Shown: positions 1 through 8,036, numbered from the stretch's first letter. The stretch: 64,000 bases of DNA from Sandaracinobacteroides sp041675905 (GCA_041675905.1 JBAYSX010000013.1:1-64000); one strand, 5' to 3'. A program made the numbers and translations. The notes: generated by a model from the sequence alone, not told the origin.

Positions 1-101
1 GCCTCAAACACTTTCGCCGCTTCGCAACCCGTTATGATCGCCGAACCATCCACTTCGCCGGCTTCGTACACCTCGCCGCCGCAATGATCTGGCTACGATG
101 A
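1..101 (+). mobile_element. IS5-like transposase, C-terminal end only (cut by window start)
   Basis: Reading from base 3 gives 32 codons and a TGA stop at 99-101. The peptide contains HFRRFATRYDRR and ends LAAAMIWLR, a hallmark C-terminus of IS5-family (IS427-like) DDE transposases. The rest of the gene lies left of the window, so it cannot be told whether the element is intact. The element should end soon after the stop; the segment around 102-119 ending in CTAG may hold the right inverted repeat, but the left end is not available for comparison. A tRNA-Lys gene starts about 100 bases further on. Confidence 0.8.
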
Positions 102-171
102 ATGTCGATCGGCGCTAGCAGATGCACGGAAAAATTTGCATCCCCCCTTGTCTTTCCGTTCGCCGGATGGG

Positions 172-199
172 TTGCGTTATCCCCCTCAAATGTTCTAGA
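172..199 (+). promoter_or_regulatory. Possible sigma-70 promoter for tRNA-Lys
   Basis: TTGCGT at 172-177 and TCTAGA at 194-199 are separated by 16 bases and lie about 20 bases before the tRNA. The -35 match is reasonable and the -10 is moderate. No other gene would use it. Confidence 0.35.
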
Positions 200-219
200 C
201 GCCCGGGCTTACACAAAGT

Positions 220-295
220 GGACTCGTAGCTCAGTCGGTAGAGCAACGGACTTTTAATCTGTAGGCCCCGGGTTCGAATCCCGGCGAGTCCACCA
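220..295 (+). tRNA. tRNA-Lys (anticodon UUU)
   Basis: The 76-base cloverleaf has a 7-bp acceptor stem (GGACTCG with CGAGTCC), a D arm with AGCTCAG and GGTAGAGC, an anticodon loop CTTTTAA (anticodon TTT at 253-255), a T arm with GGTTCGAATCC, and an encoded CCA at 293-295. A run of T follows at about 297-302 and may serve as the terminator. The gene stands alone. Bases 296-556, up to the hemerythrin gene, show no convincing gene. Confidence 0.97.
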
Positions 296-556
296 CTTTT
301 TTCAAAACGTTATCAGCGCAGGGCCGCAAAGCGGGATGGCTGAAAGCGGCTCATGGCATTCCTATAGCAATCACGGGAATGGATTTCGCGCATCGCGTCG
401 GATTCCCGGGTCATGGGCAATATTCTCCGGCGTCCGACCATTCTTCATCGTGGCGGTCCCGGTTCCTCGACGGAAGTCGGGGAAACTTTTTGTTGCCGGG
501 TGAGTTTTCCTTCCACTGCTCCGCCAGTTCCATGCGCCAGAGCACAGGAGAGAATG

Positions 557-1084
557 ATGCCCGCCACCCAGACTGCGACGAAGTCGTCCAAAGCCCGGCC
601 CGCCTCGAAGACAGCCCGCAAGACAGCGCGGTCGGCCGCCAAGCCCGTCGATGCGATCAAACTCCTTAAAGACGATCACAAGGAGGTGAAGGCCTGGTTC
701 AAGCAGTATGAGGATATTGAAGACGATGGGGAGAAACAGGCGCTCGCCACCAGGATTTGCCAGGCGCTGACCGTTCATGCCCAGATCGAAGAAGAAATTT
801 TTTATCCTGCCGTTCGTGAAGCAATCAACGATGATGATCTGCTCGATGAAGCGGAAGTTGAGCATGCGAGCGCCAAACAGTTAATCAGTGAGATTCAAGC
901 GATGAAGGTCGGCGACAGGCTGTTCGACGCGAAGATTCTCGTACTTGGAGAATATGTGGCTCATCATATCGATGAGGAGGAAAGTGAAATGTTCCCGGAG
1001 TGCCGCGACAGCGACCTCGACCTCAAGGAGTTGGGCGCCAGGCTTTCGAAACGAAAAACGCAGCTGATGGCGCGGGCAGGTTAA
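557..1084 (+). CDS. Hemerythrin-like HHE domain protein
   Basis: The 175-residue protein has a Lys/Ala/Ser-rich, probably disordered N-terminus (residues 1-32) followed by a hemerythrin HHE four-helix bundle. Candidate di-iron ligands are His41, His74, Glu78, His103, His136/137 and Glu141. Such proteins bind O2, NO or iron in the cytoplasm or sense them; the exact role is unknown. Two ATG codons lie in tandem at 554 and 557. AGGAG at 546-550 is better spaced from 557, so that start is chosen. Reading could extend upstream to 413, but that part is unlike the family. The gene is monocistronic or weakly linked to the next gene. Confidence 0.85.
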   Translation: MPATQTATKSSKARPASKTARKTARSAAKPVDAIKLLKDDHKEVKAWFKQYEDIEDDGEKQALATRICQALTVHAQIEEEIFYPAVREAINDDDLLDEAEVEHASAKQLISEIQAMKVGDRLFDAKILVLGEYVAHHIDEEESEMFPECRDSDLDLKELGARLSKRKTQLMARAG

Positions 1085-1168
1085 CCTCGACATCAGGCGG
1101 GCTTACTGCATCTCATGCTTGGGCCCGCCACCTCGCCCGTTACCAAATCAGAACTTTGTGTAACCGGG

Positions 1169-1528
1169 ATGCTCCTTGCGTCGCTGATCCTCATCGTTCA
1201 TCTTGCGATCGTCGCCTTTAATATTTTTGGGCTGATTGTCATACCGCTGGGCGCGTGGCGGGGCTGGGCGTTCGTGCATTATCCGGTCTGGCGGTTGTTG
1301 CATCTCGGTTCTCTGGCGGTTGTGGCGGTACAGGCCGCGTTCGGTCAGGCCTGTTTTCTCACGATCTGGCATGCGGACCTCAGCGGTCAGCAGTCGGATA
1401 CGCCGATGATCATGGCCTGGATCAATAATCTTATCCTCTGGCCGCTGCCGATGTGGATGTTCGCCATCGGCTATCTGCTGATATTCCTGTACGCTCTGGC
1501 GCTTGTACGACTGGTGCCGCTCAAGTAG
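1169..1528 (+). CDS. DUF2784 family small membrane protein
   Basis: The 119-residue protein is very hydrophobic, with about three membrane helices: residues 2-24, one near 45-62, and a C-terminal one near 90-112. The opening (LLASLILIVHLAIVAFNIFG) and the internal WRLLHL and LTIWHADL segments match the DUF2784 pattern. Function is not known for the family. An upstream in-frame ATG at 1115 would add 18 polar residues before the first helix; the 1169 start fits family members better. No good ribosome site is seen at either. Downstream, 1556-1580 carries short GTCTG/CAGAC/GTCTG repeats that can fold in two ways. Confidence 0.7.
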   Translation: MLLASLILIVHLAIVAFNIFGLIVIPLGAWRGWAFVHYPVWRLLHLGSLAVVAVQAAFGQACFLTIWHADLSGQQSDTPMIMAWINNLILWPLPMWMFAIGYLLIFLYALALVRLVPLK

Positions 1529-1615
1529 CGGCGCATCGGCGCGGCTGTCATTGCGGTCTGCGGTTTCAGACATTAGTCTGCAGCCCGCTACATCGCGTTC
1601 GGGAGGAAAAATGAT

Positions 1616-2296
1616 ATGATCGAATTATTTGGCGGCCAGACGCCCAATGTTTTCAAACCCCTGATCATGCTCGAAGAAATCGGGGCCGAATATCGGCGTG
1701 TTCCTCTCGATATCTCCAGGGGTGAACAGTTCACGCCCGAATTCCTCGCTATAAGCCCCAATAATCGCGTTCCGGCCATCGTCGATCATGCCCCGGCCGA
1801 TGGCGGCGCGCCGTTGTCGGTTTTTGAATCTGGCGCCATTCTTGTCTACCTTGCGGAAAAGAGCGGTAAATTTCTGCCCGTCACGCCGCGCGAACGCGTA
1901 CCGGTTCTGGAATGGGTGATGTGGCAAATGGGTGGCCAGGGTCCGATGTCCGGTCAGGCCGGGCATTTCCGCAATTATGCTCCGGAAAAAATCCCCTATG
2001 GTATCGAGCGTTACACCAACGAAGTGCGCCGCCTGTATGGTGTGTTGGATAAACGGCTGAAAGACCGGGAATTCATCGCCGGTGACTATTCGATCGCCGA
2101 CATGGCCTGCTGGCCGTGGATCGTCTTTCGCGACCACCATGGCATCGACCTCGCGGAATTTCCCGAAGTCGAACGCTGGTTTGCCGCAATCCGGCAGCGG
2201 CCGGCGGTCCAGCGAACGCTCGGCGATTATGTCGCCCCGGCGCCGCAATCCTTCACCGATGAAGAACTCGCCATCCTGTTCGGGATAAAAAAATGA
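1616..2296 (+). CDS. Glutathione S-transferase, YfcG/Ure2p-like
   Basis: The 226-residue cytosolic protein has an N-terminal thioredoxin fold (residues 1-85) and an all-helical C-terminal domain. The TPNVFK segment near residue 9 carries the Thr/Asn pair that YfcG-type enzymes use to bind the glutathione thiol, and NRVPAIVD gives the cis-Pro loop. E. coli YfcG is a glutathione-dependent disulfide-bond oxidoreductase, so a redox role is likely here; the substrate is unknown. GGAGG at 1602-1606 sets the start at 1616; the ATG at 1611 hits a stop at once. The stop overlaps the start of the next gene by four bases, so the two are probably co-translated. Confidence 0.88.
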   Translation: MIELFGGQTPNVFKPLIMLEEIGAEYRRVPLDISRGEQFTPEFLAISPNNRVPAIVDHAPADGGAPLSVFESGAILVYLAEKSGKFLPVTPRERVPVLEWVMWQMGGQGPMSGQAGHFRNYAPEKIPYGIERYTNEVRRLYGVLDKRLKDREFIAGDYSIADMACWPWIVFRDHHGIDLAEFPEVERWFAAIRQRPAVQRTLGDYVAPAPQSFTDEELAILFGIKK

Positions 2297-3057
2297 GCGC
2301 TCCCGCCTGGGCAAGCGTGGATGCGGCCCGCGCCGCATCCGGTCTCCGCCTTGTGTTGGGCCGGGCGATACCGGGGCCATGGAGCGTGGCGGCGCGGGCG
2401 ATTTTTGAACTCAAGGGCATACCCTATATCGCCGTTCCGCACGACGCCGGTATGCCCAACGACGAAGTGCGCGAATGGACTGGCCAGGCGTCGGCTCCCA
2501 TCGCCGTCCTCGATAATGACCGCCCGCGCGCCAACTGGTCGGAAATTTTGCTGTTGGCGGAAACACTGCAGCCCGAGCCGCCGCTCATCCCCGCCGATCC
2601 GCGGCAACGCATGGAAATGTTTGGCCTTGCCCATGAAATCTGCGCGGAAGACGGGCTGGGATGGGTGCTGCGTGCGCTGCTGTTTGCCATGCAGGCAGAA
2701 GCCGGTAGTCTTGCCATGCCGACACTGTTGGCGAAATATGGTTCACGTCACACCATCGCCCATTACAGCAGGCGTCTTAATGAAGTCATCGGATTGCTTG
2801 CAGAGCTTCTGACCGCACAGAAATGCGTTGGCAGCCGGTATTTCGTAGGCGACCGTCTGAGCGCAGCCGATATCTATTGGGCCGCCTTTTCCAATCTGTT
2901 GCATCCGATGGCTCCCGAAGCCTGCATCATGCCCGATTTCGTTCGCGAGATTCCGGCGCAGATCGCACCGCATCTCCTTGCGCCGCTATCCCCGGCGCTG
3001 ATCGCGCATCGCGATTATGTCGTCGACACATATATCCAGACGCCGATCTGCATGTGA
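2293..3057 (+). CDS. Glutathione S-transferase family protein, divergent
   Basis: The 254-residue protein has a weakly conserved thioredoxin-like N-terminus (about residues 18-95, with a SAPIAVLD cis-Pro-like turn) and a helical C-terminal domain containing FVGDRLSAADIYWAAF, the typical GST motif before the last helices. No clear catalytic Ser, Tyr or Cys stands out at the usual N-terminal place, so it may be a binding or accessory protein. It starts in the ATGA overlap with the YfcG-like gene and is probably expressed with it. The pairing of a canonical and a divergent GST suggests a shared detoxification or redox task, which is an inference. Confidence 0.72.
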   Translation: MSAPAWASVDAARAASGLRLVLGRAIPGPWSVAARAIFELKGIPYIAVPHDAGMPNDEVREWTGQASAPIAVLDNDRPRANWSEILLLAETLQPEPPLIPADPRQRMEMFGLAHEICAEDGLGWVLRALLFAMQAEAGSLAMPTLLAKYGSRHTIAHYSRRLNEVIGLLAELLTAQKCVGSRYFVGDRLSAADIYWAAFSNLLHPMAPEACIMPDFVREIPAQIAPHLLAPLSPALIAHRDYVVDTYIQTPICM

Positions 3058-3099
3058 ATGTGTCGCTGGCACAGCCTGTGGCGGAGGTAAACAGGCGCA

Positions 3100-4101
3100 A
3101 TGGATAATCTGGCGCATACCCTGGCCGGAGCGGCGTTGGGGGAGGCCGGGCTGAAAAAGAAAAGCGGCCTTGGCCTTGCCACCTTGATTATCGCTGCAAA
3201 CCTGCCCGATATCGACGCGCTCGGACTGCTGGCTGGAGAAAATCTTGCATGGCGCCGTGGCTGGACCCACGGACCGCTGGCGCTGGTCATATTGCCTGTG
3301 CTGCTGACCGGCGCAATGATGGCTTTCGACCGTTGGCAGTCGTGGCGCGGCACACGCCCGACGACCCGCCCGCCGGTCAGACCGGGCTGGCTGCTGGCGC
3401 TCGCCTGTATTGGTCTTCTGTCCCACCCGTTCCTCGATTTTCTCAACACTTATGGCATCCGCTGCCTGATGCCTTTTTCAAACCAGTGGTTTTACGGCGA
3501 TGCGCTGTTCATCATTGATTTGTGGGTATGGAGCGCATTGGGGCTGGGTATCTGGCTGGCGCGACGGCGGCACAGACGCCAGGAGCGTCGCCCCGGGCAT
3601 CCCGCGTTGGTATCGCTGCTGTTGGTCCTGGGTTATTCGGCGGGGATGGGCACCGCAAGCCTTGCCGCGCAAGGGTTTGTCGCGCGGGAGGTGGCCGCCC
3701 GGGGCCTCGGCTCCCCGGTTCGTGTTGTAGCGAGCCCGGTCCCTGTCGATCCGTTTCGGCGGAAGATTGTGGCGGATATGGGCGACATCTATCACTTCGG
3801 CGTTTTAAGCTGGTCGCCCGCGCCACGCCTGACGCTTGATCCCGACCCGGTGCCAACGCAGATGAACGATCCGGCCATTGCCCGCGCCGGTCGGGAAAAA
3901 CATGTCGCGGATTTTCTCTACTGGTCGCGCTTGCCATTCGCCACCATCGAGCGGTCGCCGGGCCAGGCGCGGGTCACAATTGGCGATGCGCGTTACAATC
4001 GCTGGCCGGATGATGGGCCGTTTACCGTCCGCGCGACCGTCCCCGATCAAGACCGATCGCGCGCCACACTGCCCACAGGCCGAGCACGAGACCAGCGCTG
4101 A
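3100..4101 (+). CDS. YdjM/YbcI-type metal-dependent hydrolase, membrane bound
   Basis: The 333-residue protein opens with MDNLAHTLAGAALGEAG and carries NLPDID and the WTHGPLA and LSHPFLDFLNTYG segments. These supply the His/Asp residues of the YdjM (DUF457) family of inner-membrane predicted metal hydrolases. There are about four membrane helices in the first 190 residues and a soluble C-terminal half. The substrate is unknown. Its last 80 bases overlap, tail to tail, the end of the next gene on the other strand. The final residues (RSRATLPTGRARDQR) look low in quality and may not be conserved. Confidence 0.78.
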   Translation: MDNLAHTLAGAALGEAGLKKKSGLGLATLIIAANLPDIDALGLLAGENLAWRRGWTHGPLALVILPVLLTGAMMAFDRWQSWRGTRPTTRPPVRPGWLLALACIGLLSHPFLDFLNTYGIRCLMPFSNQWFYGDALFIIDLWVWSALGLGIWLARRRHRRQERRPGHPALVSLLLVLGYSAGMGTASLAAQGFVAREVAARGLGSPVRVVASPVPVDPFRRKIVADMGDIYHFGVLSWSPAPRLTLDPDPVPTQMNDPAIARAGREKHVADFLYWSRLPFATIERSPGQARVTIGDARYNRWPDDGPFTVRATVPDQDRSRATLPTGRARDQR

Positions 4102-4378
4102 GGATGACAGTATAGAATATAGCGCCATCTTTGGGCGGCCCATGCACCACATGGTCGACCGTCGGCACCAGCAGCGTCACTGCCAGGCCGCAAAACATCC
4201 CCCATCCGGCGGCAAATATCGTGGCACGCGGGCGCGCCGCCGCCAACAGTAGGGCGGCCGATACGAACAGTTCATCGAATGCCAGCGGCACGAAGCGCGC
4301 GTCGCCCCACCAGCGGGCGATTTCGCCACCGCCCAATAAAAGACCGACAACAAGCGTGATGATGCGAAGCGGTTTCAT
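4022..4378 (-). CDS. Small hypothetical membrane protein
   Basis: From ATG at 4378 the product is 118 residues, with three or four hydrophobic segments: MKPLRIITLVVGLLLGGG at the start, one near residues 38-60 and one near 75-100. I do not recognise the family. The reading frame could begin as far up as 4519, but that would run into the hsp20 gene and adds polar residues, so 4378 is preferred. It lies downstream of hsp20 on the same strand, with a long hairpin between them. Its end overlaps the YdjM-type gene by 80 bases. Confidence 0.5.
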   Translation of the reverse strand: MKPLRIITLVVGLLLGGGEIARWWGDARFVPLAFDELFVSAALLLAAARPRATIFAAGWGMFCGLAVTLLVPTVDHVVHGPPKDGAIFYTVILSAGLVLGLWAVWRAIGLDRGRSRGR

Positions 4379-4397
4379 GATTGTCGTGCAGAAAGTA

Positions 4398-4445
4398 ACA
4401 GCGTCGGCATGACGTGTTGAATACTGACCCGGCAGCCGACGCTGT
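4398..4445 (-). terminator. 11-bp inverted repeat between hsp20 and the small membrane gene
   Basis: ACAGCGTCGGC at 4398-4408 and GCCGACGCTGT at 4435-4445 are perfect inverted copies separated by 26 bases. Read on the minus strand it comes 10 bases after the hsp20 stop and is followed by TTACTTTC, so it may end the hsp20 transcript. The loop is long and the T run is broken, so it could instead be a processing or operator site. Confidence 0.5.
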
Positions 4446-4454
4446 CCGTCAAGT

Positions 4455-4964
4455 TCACCCGCGACCGATTTCGATTTTGCGGGTACGAGCCTGGACTTTT
4501 TCGTCCTTGCCCAGCGCAACCGTCAGAACGCCATCCTTGAACTGCGCGGTAATCTGGTCCTCGTCCACATCGTCCGGCAGCGTAATCTGGCGACGGAACG
4601 AGCCATAGCGGCGCTCGCTGAAAACCGAATCCTTTTCCCTGGTTTCGTGTTCTTCCTTTTTCTCGCCCGCGATGCACAGAACGCCGTCCGCCACACTGAC
4701 ATCCACGTCCTGCTCGCTGAGACCGGGAAGTTCGGCGGTGAGACGGTAGCTTTTTTCATCGTCGACGAGTTCAACGGCGGGGAACAGCCCGCCTCCGGAG
4801 CGTCCGCCAAAATTGAAGAGATTGGATGCCGGACGGGGAAAATCTTCGAACAGGCGGTCGATCTCGGTGCGCAGCCAGTCCATCGGCGAGGCCACGCCGG
4901 AACGTTCGCGGAACGGGGAAAGGGATTGTCCTCTTGGCGTCGAAACCTTTGGTTCTTCACTCAT
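4455..4964 (-). CDS. Small heat-shock protein, Hsp20/alpha-crystallin family
   Basis: The 169-residue cytosolic chaperone has an N-terminal arm with MDWLRTEIDRLFEDF, an alpha-crystallin domain (about residues 60-155) and the family motif GVLTVAL before a short tail ending RKIEIGRG. Such proteins form oligomers that hold unfolding proteins for refolding by DnaK and ClpB. AAGGAG lies 7 bases before the ATG. A sigma-32-like promoter is seen at 5047-5074, giving a leader of about 75 bases. The gene next upstream (the MHS transporter) is on the same strand but separated by 181 bases, so hsp20 is probably its own unit. Confidence 0.93.
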   Translation of the reverse strand: MSEEPKVSTPRGQSLSPFRERSGVASPMDWLRTEIDRLFEDFPRPASNLFNFGGRSGGGLFPAVELVDDEKSYRLTAELPGLSEQDVDVSVADGVLCIAGEKKEEHETREKDSVFSERRYGSFRRQITLPDDVDEDQITAQFKDGVLTVALGKDEKVQARTRKIEIGRG

Positions 4965-5046
4965 GGCGCATCTCCTTCAAAGCACGGACCCGGAGTGGAC
5001 AGCAGGCGCGCTCTCACGCCCGTTCGTCGGCTCGGGCAGCTTCGAG

Positions 5047-5074
5047 ATTATGGACAGTCTGGCGGCATTGCAAG
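5047..5074 (-). promoter_or_regulatory. Putative sigma-32 heat-shock promoter of hsp20
   Basis: On the minus strand CTTG (5074-5071) is followed after 17 bases by CCATAAT (5053-5047), close to the alphaproteobacterial heat-shock pattern CTTG-N17/18-CYTATNT. It lies about 83 bases before the hsp20 start codon. Position and gene content agree; no expression data were available. Confidence 0.55.
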
Positions 5075-5091
5075 CGGGGGACGGGCTCATC

Positions 5092-5115
5092 CGGACAAGG
5101 CGTCAGTCTTGTCCG
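5092..5115 (-). repeat. 8-bp perfect inverted repeat after the MHS transporter gene
   Basis: CGGACAAG at 5092-5099 and CTTGTCCG at 5108-5115 flank an 8-base loop. It lies 30 bases beyond the transporter stop and about 18 bases upstream of the hsp20 -35 element. There is no T run on the minus strand, so it may be a terminator stem without a tail or an operator for hsp20. Confidence 0.4.
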
Positions 5116-5145
5116 CCGCTCTGATGCTGACAGGCGACCTTTCCG

Positions 5146-6483
5146 TCAGGATGCACGCATCCGTTGTTTATCTTCCCGGTCGATGGCCAGCAGCGAAACG
5201 CCCCTGGTCTCCCGCATATAGAGCGCGGCACCCAGACTGACAGCGCCGGCGATCATCACATAAATGGCGATGGGCCTCCAATCGTCATAGCCGCGCAGCA
5301 GCGCGGTGCCGATCAGCGGGGCCCATGATCCGGCGAAGATCGCGGTTACCTGATAGCCGAGCGACACGCCGGAATAACGCATGCGGGTGGGAAACATTTC
5401 CGCCATGATCGCCGGCTGGGCCGCATACATCAGCGCATGCACGATCATTCCGCCAAAGATTGCCGCAAGAATGATAGCTGCATTGTGCGTATCGAACATC
5501 GGAAAGGCGAGAAACGGCCAGACCATCGTAAGCGTTGCGCCCGCAATATACACAGGCTTGCGCCCGATCCGGTCAGCTGCCCGGCCTACAAACGGAATAA
5601 CCATAAAATGCAAGATATGCGCAAAGAACAGCAGCGTCAGAATTTCGGTAGTATCCACCCCGATATGGGATAGATAGGTAATCGAGAAAGTTACCACCAT
5701 ATAGTAGAGAATATTCTCGGCAACACGCAGGCCCATGGCGGTAAATACACCGCGCGGGTACCGGCGGAATACTTCCACCATCCCGTAGCCCGCGTCCGCG
5801 CGTTCTTCTGCTTCTGCTTTGGCAGCCTCGAAAATCGGTGAATCAGACACCCGGGTACGGATATAATAGCCGATGATAACAATCACGACCGACATCCAGA
5901 AACCGACGCGCCATCCCCACGAAAGGAAGGCCTCGTCGGAGAGTGTCGCGGAAAGCACCAGCAGCACGATGGTCGCCAGCAAATTGCCGAGCGGGACGCC
6001 GGCTTGTGGAAAGCTGCTCCAGAAGGCCCGGCTATGATTCGGACTGTTTTCCGCCACCAGCAGCACCGCGCCGCCCCATTCGCCGCCGAGCGCAAATCCC
6101 TGGATGAAGCGCAGCAGTACCAGCAGGGCCGGAGCCCAATAGCCGATACTGTCGAAAGTCGGCAGGCACCCCATCAGGAAAGTGGAAACGCCGATCAGGA
6201 CAAGGCTGAATTGCAACAACGATTTGCGACCGAGGCGGTCGCCAATATGTCCGAACACAATACCGCCGAGCGGGCGCGCGATGAAACCCACGGCATAGGT
6301 TGCGAACGCGGCGATGATGCCGTCGAGTTCATTGCCCGTCTGCGGGAAGAACAGCTTGCCGAAAACGAGTGTCGCCGCCGTTCCGTAGAGGAAAAACTCA
6401 TACCATTCGACAATGGTGCCAGCCATCGATGCGCCTACAACCTTGCGGAGATAGGGCAGGTCGGCGGTTTGTTCGTGTTTCAT
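5146..6483 (-). CDS. MHS-family (MFS) metabolite:H+ symporter
   Basis: The 445-residue inner-membrane protein has 12 predicted helices. The opening AGTIVEWYEFFLYGTAA, the loop GHIGDRLGRKSLL between helices 2 and 3, and RFIQGFALGGEWGGAVLL are signatures of the metabolite:H+ symporter branch (ProP, KgtP, ShiA). Members bring in dicarboxylates, shikimate, betaine or aromatic acids; the substrate cannot be told from sequence. It is transcribed away from fliD, and 6484-6587 holds the shared upstream region. No neighbour points to a particular catabolic pathway. Confidence 0.87.
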   Translation of the reverse strand: MKHEQTADLPYLRKVVGASMAGTIVEWYEFFLYGTAATLVFGKLFFPQTGNELDGIIAAFATYAVGFIARPLGGIVFGHIGDRLGRKSLLQFSLVLIGVSTFLMGCLPTFDSIGYWAPALLVLLRFIQGFALGGEWGGAVLLVAENSPNHSRAFWSSFPQAGVPLGNLLATIVLLVLSATLSDEAFLSWGWRVGFWMSVVIVIIGYYIRTRVSDSPIFEAAKAEAEERADAGYGMVEVFRRYPRGVFTAMGLRVAENILYYMVVTFSITYLSHIGVDTTEILTLLFFAHILHFMVIPFVGRAADRIGRKPVYIAGATLTMVWPFLAFPMFDTHNAAIILAAIFGGMIVHALMYAAQPAIMAEMFPTRMRYSGVSLGYQVTAIFAGSWAPLIGTALLRGYDDWRPIAIYVMIAGAVSLGAALYMRETRGVSLLAIDREDKQRMRAS

Positions 6484-6553
6484 CCATTCATCCCCCAGCC
6501 AAGGCGGGATTCTGTGCGCCGGGCTTTTTTCGATTGCAAGCCTGTCCAGTCAT

Positions 6554-6580
6554 TAAAAAATCCACGGCCATGGCCGTTTT
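6554..6580 (+). promoter_or_regulatory. Possible sigma-28 flagellar promoter before fliD
   Basis: TAAA (6554-6557) and GCCGTTTT (6573-6580) are 15 bases apart, matching the spacing of the sigma-28 pattern TAAA-N15-GCCGATAA with a full TAAA and GCCG. If used, transcription would begin almost at the ATG at 6588, giving a nearly leaderless fliD message. The A/T half of the -10 is poor, so this is tentative. Confidence 0.3.
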
Positions 6581-6587
6581 CCGGCGC

Positions 6588-8036
6588 ATGGCAACAAATG
6601 TTCTCACCGCGCTTGGCGCCGGGTCCGGCATGGATGTGCAAAATCTGGTCAGTCAGCTGGCGGATGCCGAACGCGCGCCGATGCAGGAACTGCTGGATAA
6701 TCGCCAGACAGCGGTGGAGGCGCGGATTTCGGCGCAAGGATCGTTCCGTGCGGCTCTGGATGCGCTGACCGGTGCATTGCACTCGCGGGTGTCTTCGGGG
6801 GCGCTTTCGGGAATTGCGTCAGTATCGGACCCAACAATCATCGGCATGACGGTGGAGCCTGGCACGATCGTTACCCGCCAAAGCATCGAGGTGAAGCAAT
6901 TGGCGCGCGCCCAGACGCTATCGTCCGCACCGGTCGCCGATGCAGCAGCGGCGATTGGTTCGGGAACGCTCACTATCCGCTTCGGCGCGGTTGCGGGGAC
7001 AGACACCGCCACCGGTTTCACGCCCGCCGGTCTCGACGATCTGGTCGTGACCATCGCGCCGGGCAAAGACAATCTGTCCGGCATCCGGGACGCCATCAAC
7101 GCGACAGCGGTGGATTCCGGCATGCCGGTGCGCGCCACCATCGTTTCCGATGCGGACGGGCACCGGCTGATGTTGCGCGGCGCGACGGGCGCGCAATCCG
7201 GTTTTGTCATCGAGACGGCGGGCGATGCAGCGCTGGAACAATTCGCCTTCAACGCGGATACGGCGGGCGGCATGGAGCGCAACCAGACGGCGCTGGACGC
7301 GGAAATCGCTCTCGACGGCCTGACCTTGAAGAGGGACAGCAATAATATCAAGGATTTGATCCCCGGTGCAACGCTAACGCTGGGGAAAGCTGCGCCCGGC
7401 ATGGCGGTGCTGGTGTCGGCGGATCGCTCCCCCGTGGAACTGGCGGAAACGGTCCGCGATCTGGCGGGTGCGCTGACGGAACTGGTATCCATCGGCCGGC
7501 AGTTGAGCGCAAGCGCCACCGATACTGCATCGGCTGGCGCGTTGGCATCTGACAGCCATACGCGCCGGGCGCTGGCCAGCCTTGCGCAACTCGGCAGCGC
7601 GCAGTTGCTGGATGCGGATGGCGACAAGCCAACGCGGCTGGCTGAAATCGGTCTGAAAATCGACCGCACCGGCAGCTATTCCATCGATGAAAAACAGTTG
7701 CTGAAAGCCGTGGCGGATCATCCCGCACAGGTGGAAAAACTGATCGGCGCGCTGGCGCAAAAGGCAAGCTGGGCGGACAAGGGTGGCCCGCTGGCGCAAA
7801 TCACCAGCACCTTCGCGCTCGCCGTCGATGGCGCCAATGGCCAGAAAACCGCACTGCAACGCGAGCAGCAGTCCATTACCGAAGCGCGGGTGCGGCTGGA
7901 TGCGCGCATCGAACGCTATCGTACGACAATGACAGTACAATTCTCCGCGCTGGATCGTTCGGTCGGCCAGTACAGGGCGATGCAAGGCTTCTTGCAGCAA
8001 CAGATTGATATGTGGACGAAAGCCGGAAAATCATGA
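6588..8036 (+). CDS. fliD: Flagellar filament cap protein FliD
   Basis: The 482-residue protein has the N-terminal cap region (LTALGAGSGMDVQNLVSQL, residues 5-23) and the C-terminal FliD domain ending in a coiled coil (residues about 400-475, rich in Gln/Arg heptads). FliD sits at the tip of the filament and folds in exported flagellin. A start at 6588 or at the ATG at 6570 (six residues more) is possible; neither has a good ribosome site. It overlaps fliS by four bases. No other flagellar genes are in the window, so the filament cap pair is separate from the main flagellar cluster. Confidence 0.87.
   Translation: MATNVLTALGAGSGMDVQNLVSQLADAERAPMQELLDNRQTAVEARISAQGSFRAALDALTGALHSRVSSGALSGIASVSDPTIIGMTVEPGTIVTRQSIEVKQLARAQTLSSAPVADAAAAIGSGTLTIRFGAVAGTDTATGFTPAGLDDLVVTIAPGKDNLSGIRDAINATAVDSGMPVRATIVSDADGHRLMLRGATGAQSGFVIETAGDAALEQFAFNADTAGGMERNQTALDAEIALDGLTLKRDSNNIKDLIPGATLTLGKAAPGMAVLVSADRSPVELAETVRDLAGALTELVSIGRQLSASATDTASAGALASDSHTRRALASLAQLGSAQLLDADGDKPTRLAEIGLKIDRTGSYSIDEKQLLKAVADHPAQVEKLIGALAQKASWADKGGPLAQITSTFALAVDGANGQKTALQREQQSITEARVRLDARIERYRTTMTVQFSALDRSVGQYRAMQGFLQQQIDMWTKAGKS

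Noticed and set aside
6653..7669. 338-codon open frame antisense to fliD
   Set aside because: It mirrors fliD codon structure and is rich in Ser/Arg/Ala with no domains; a shadow frame.
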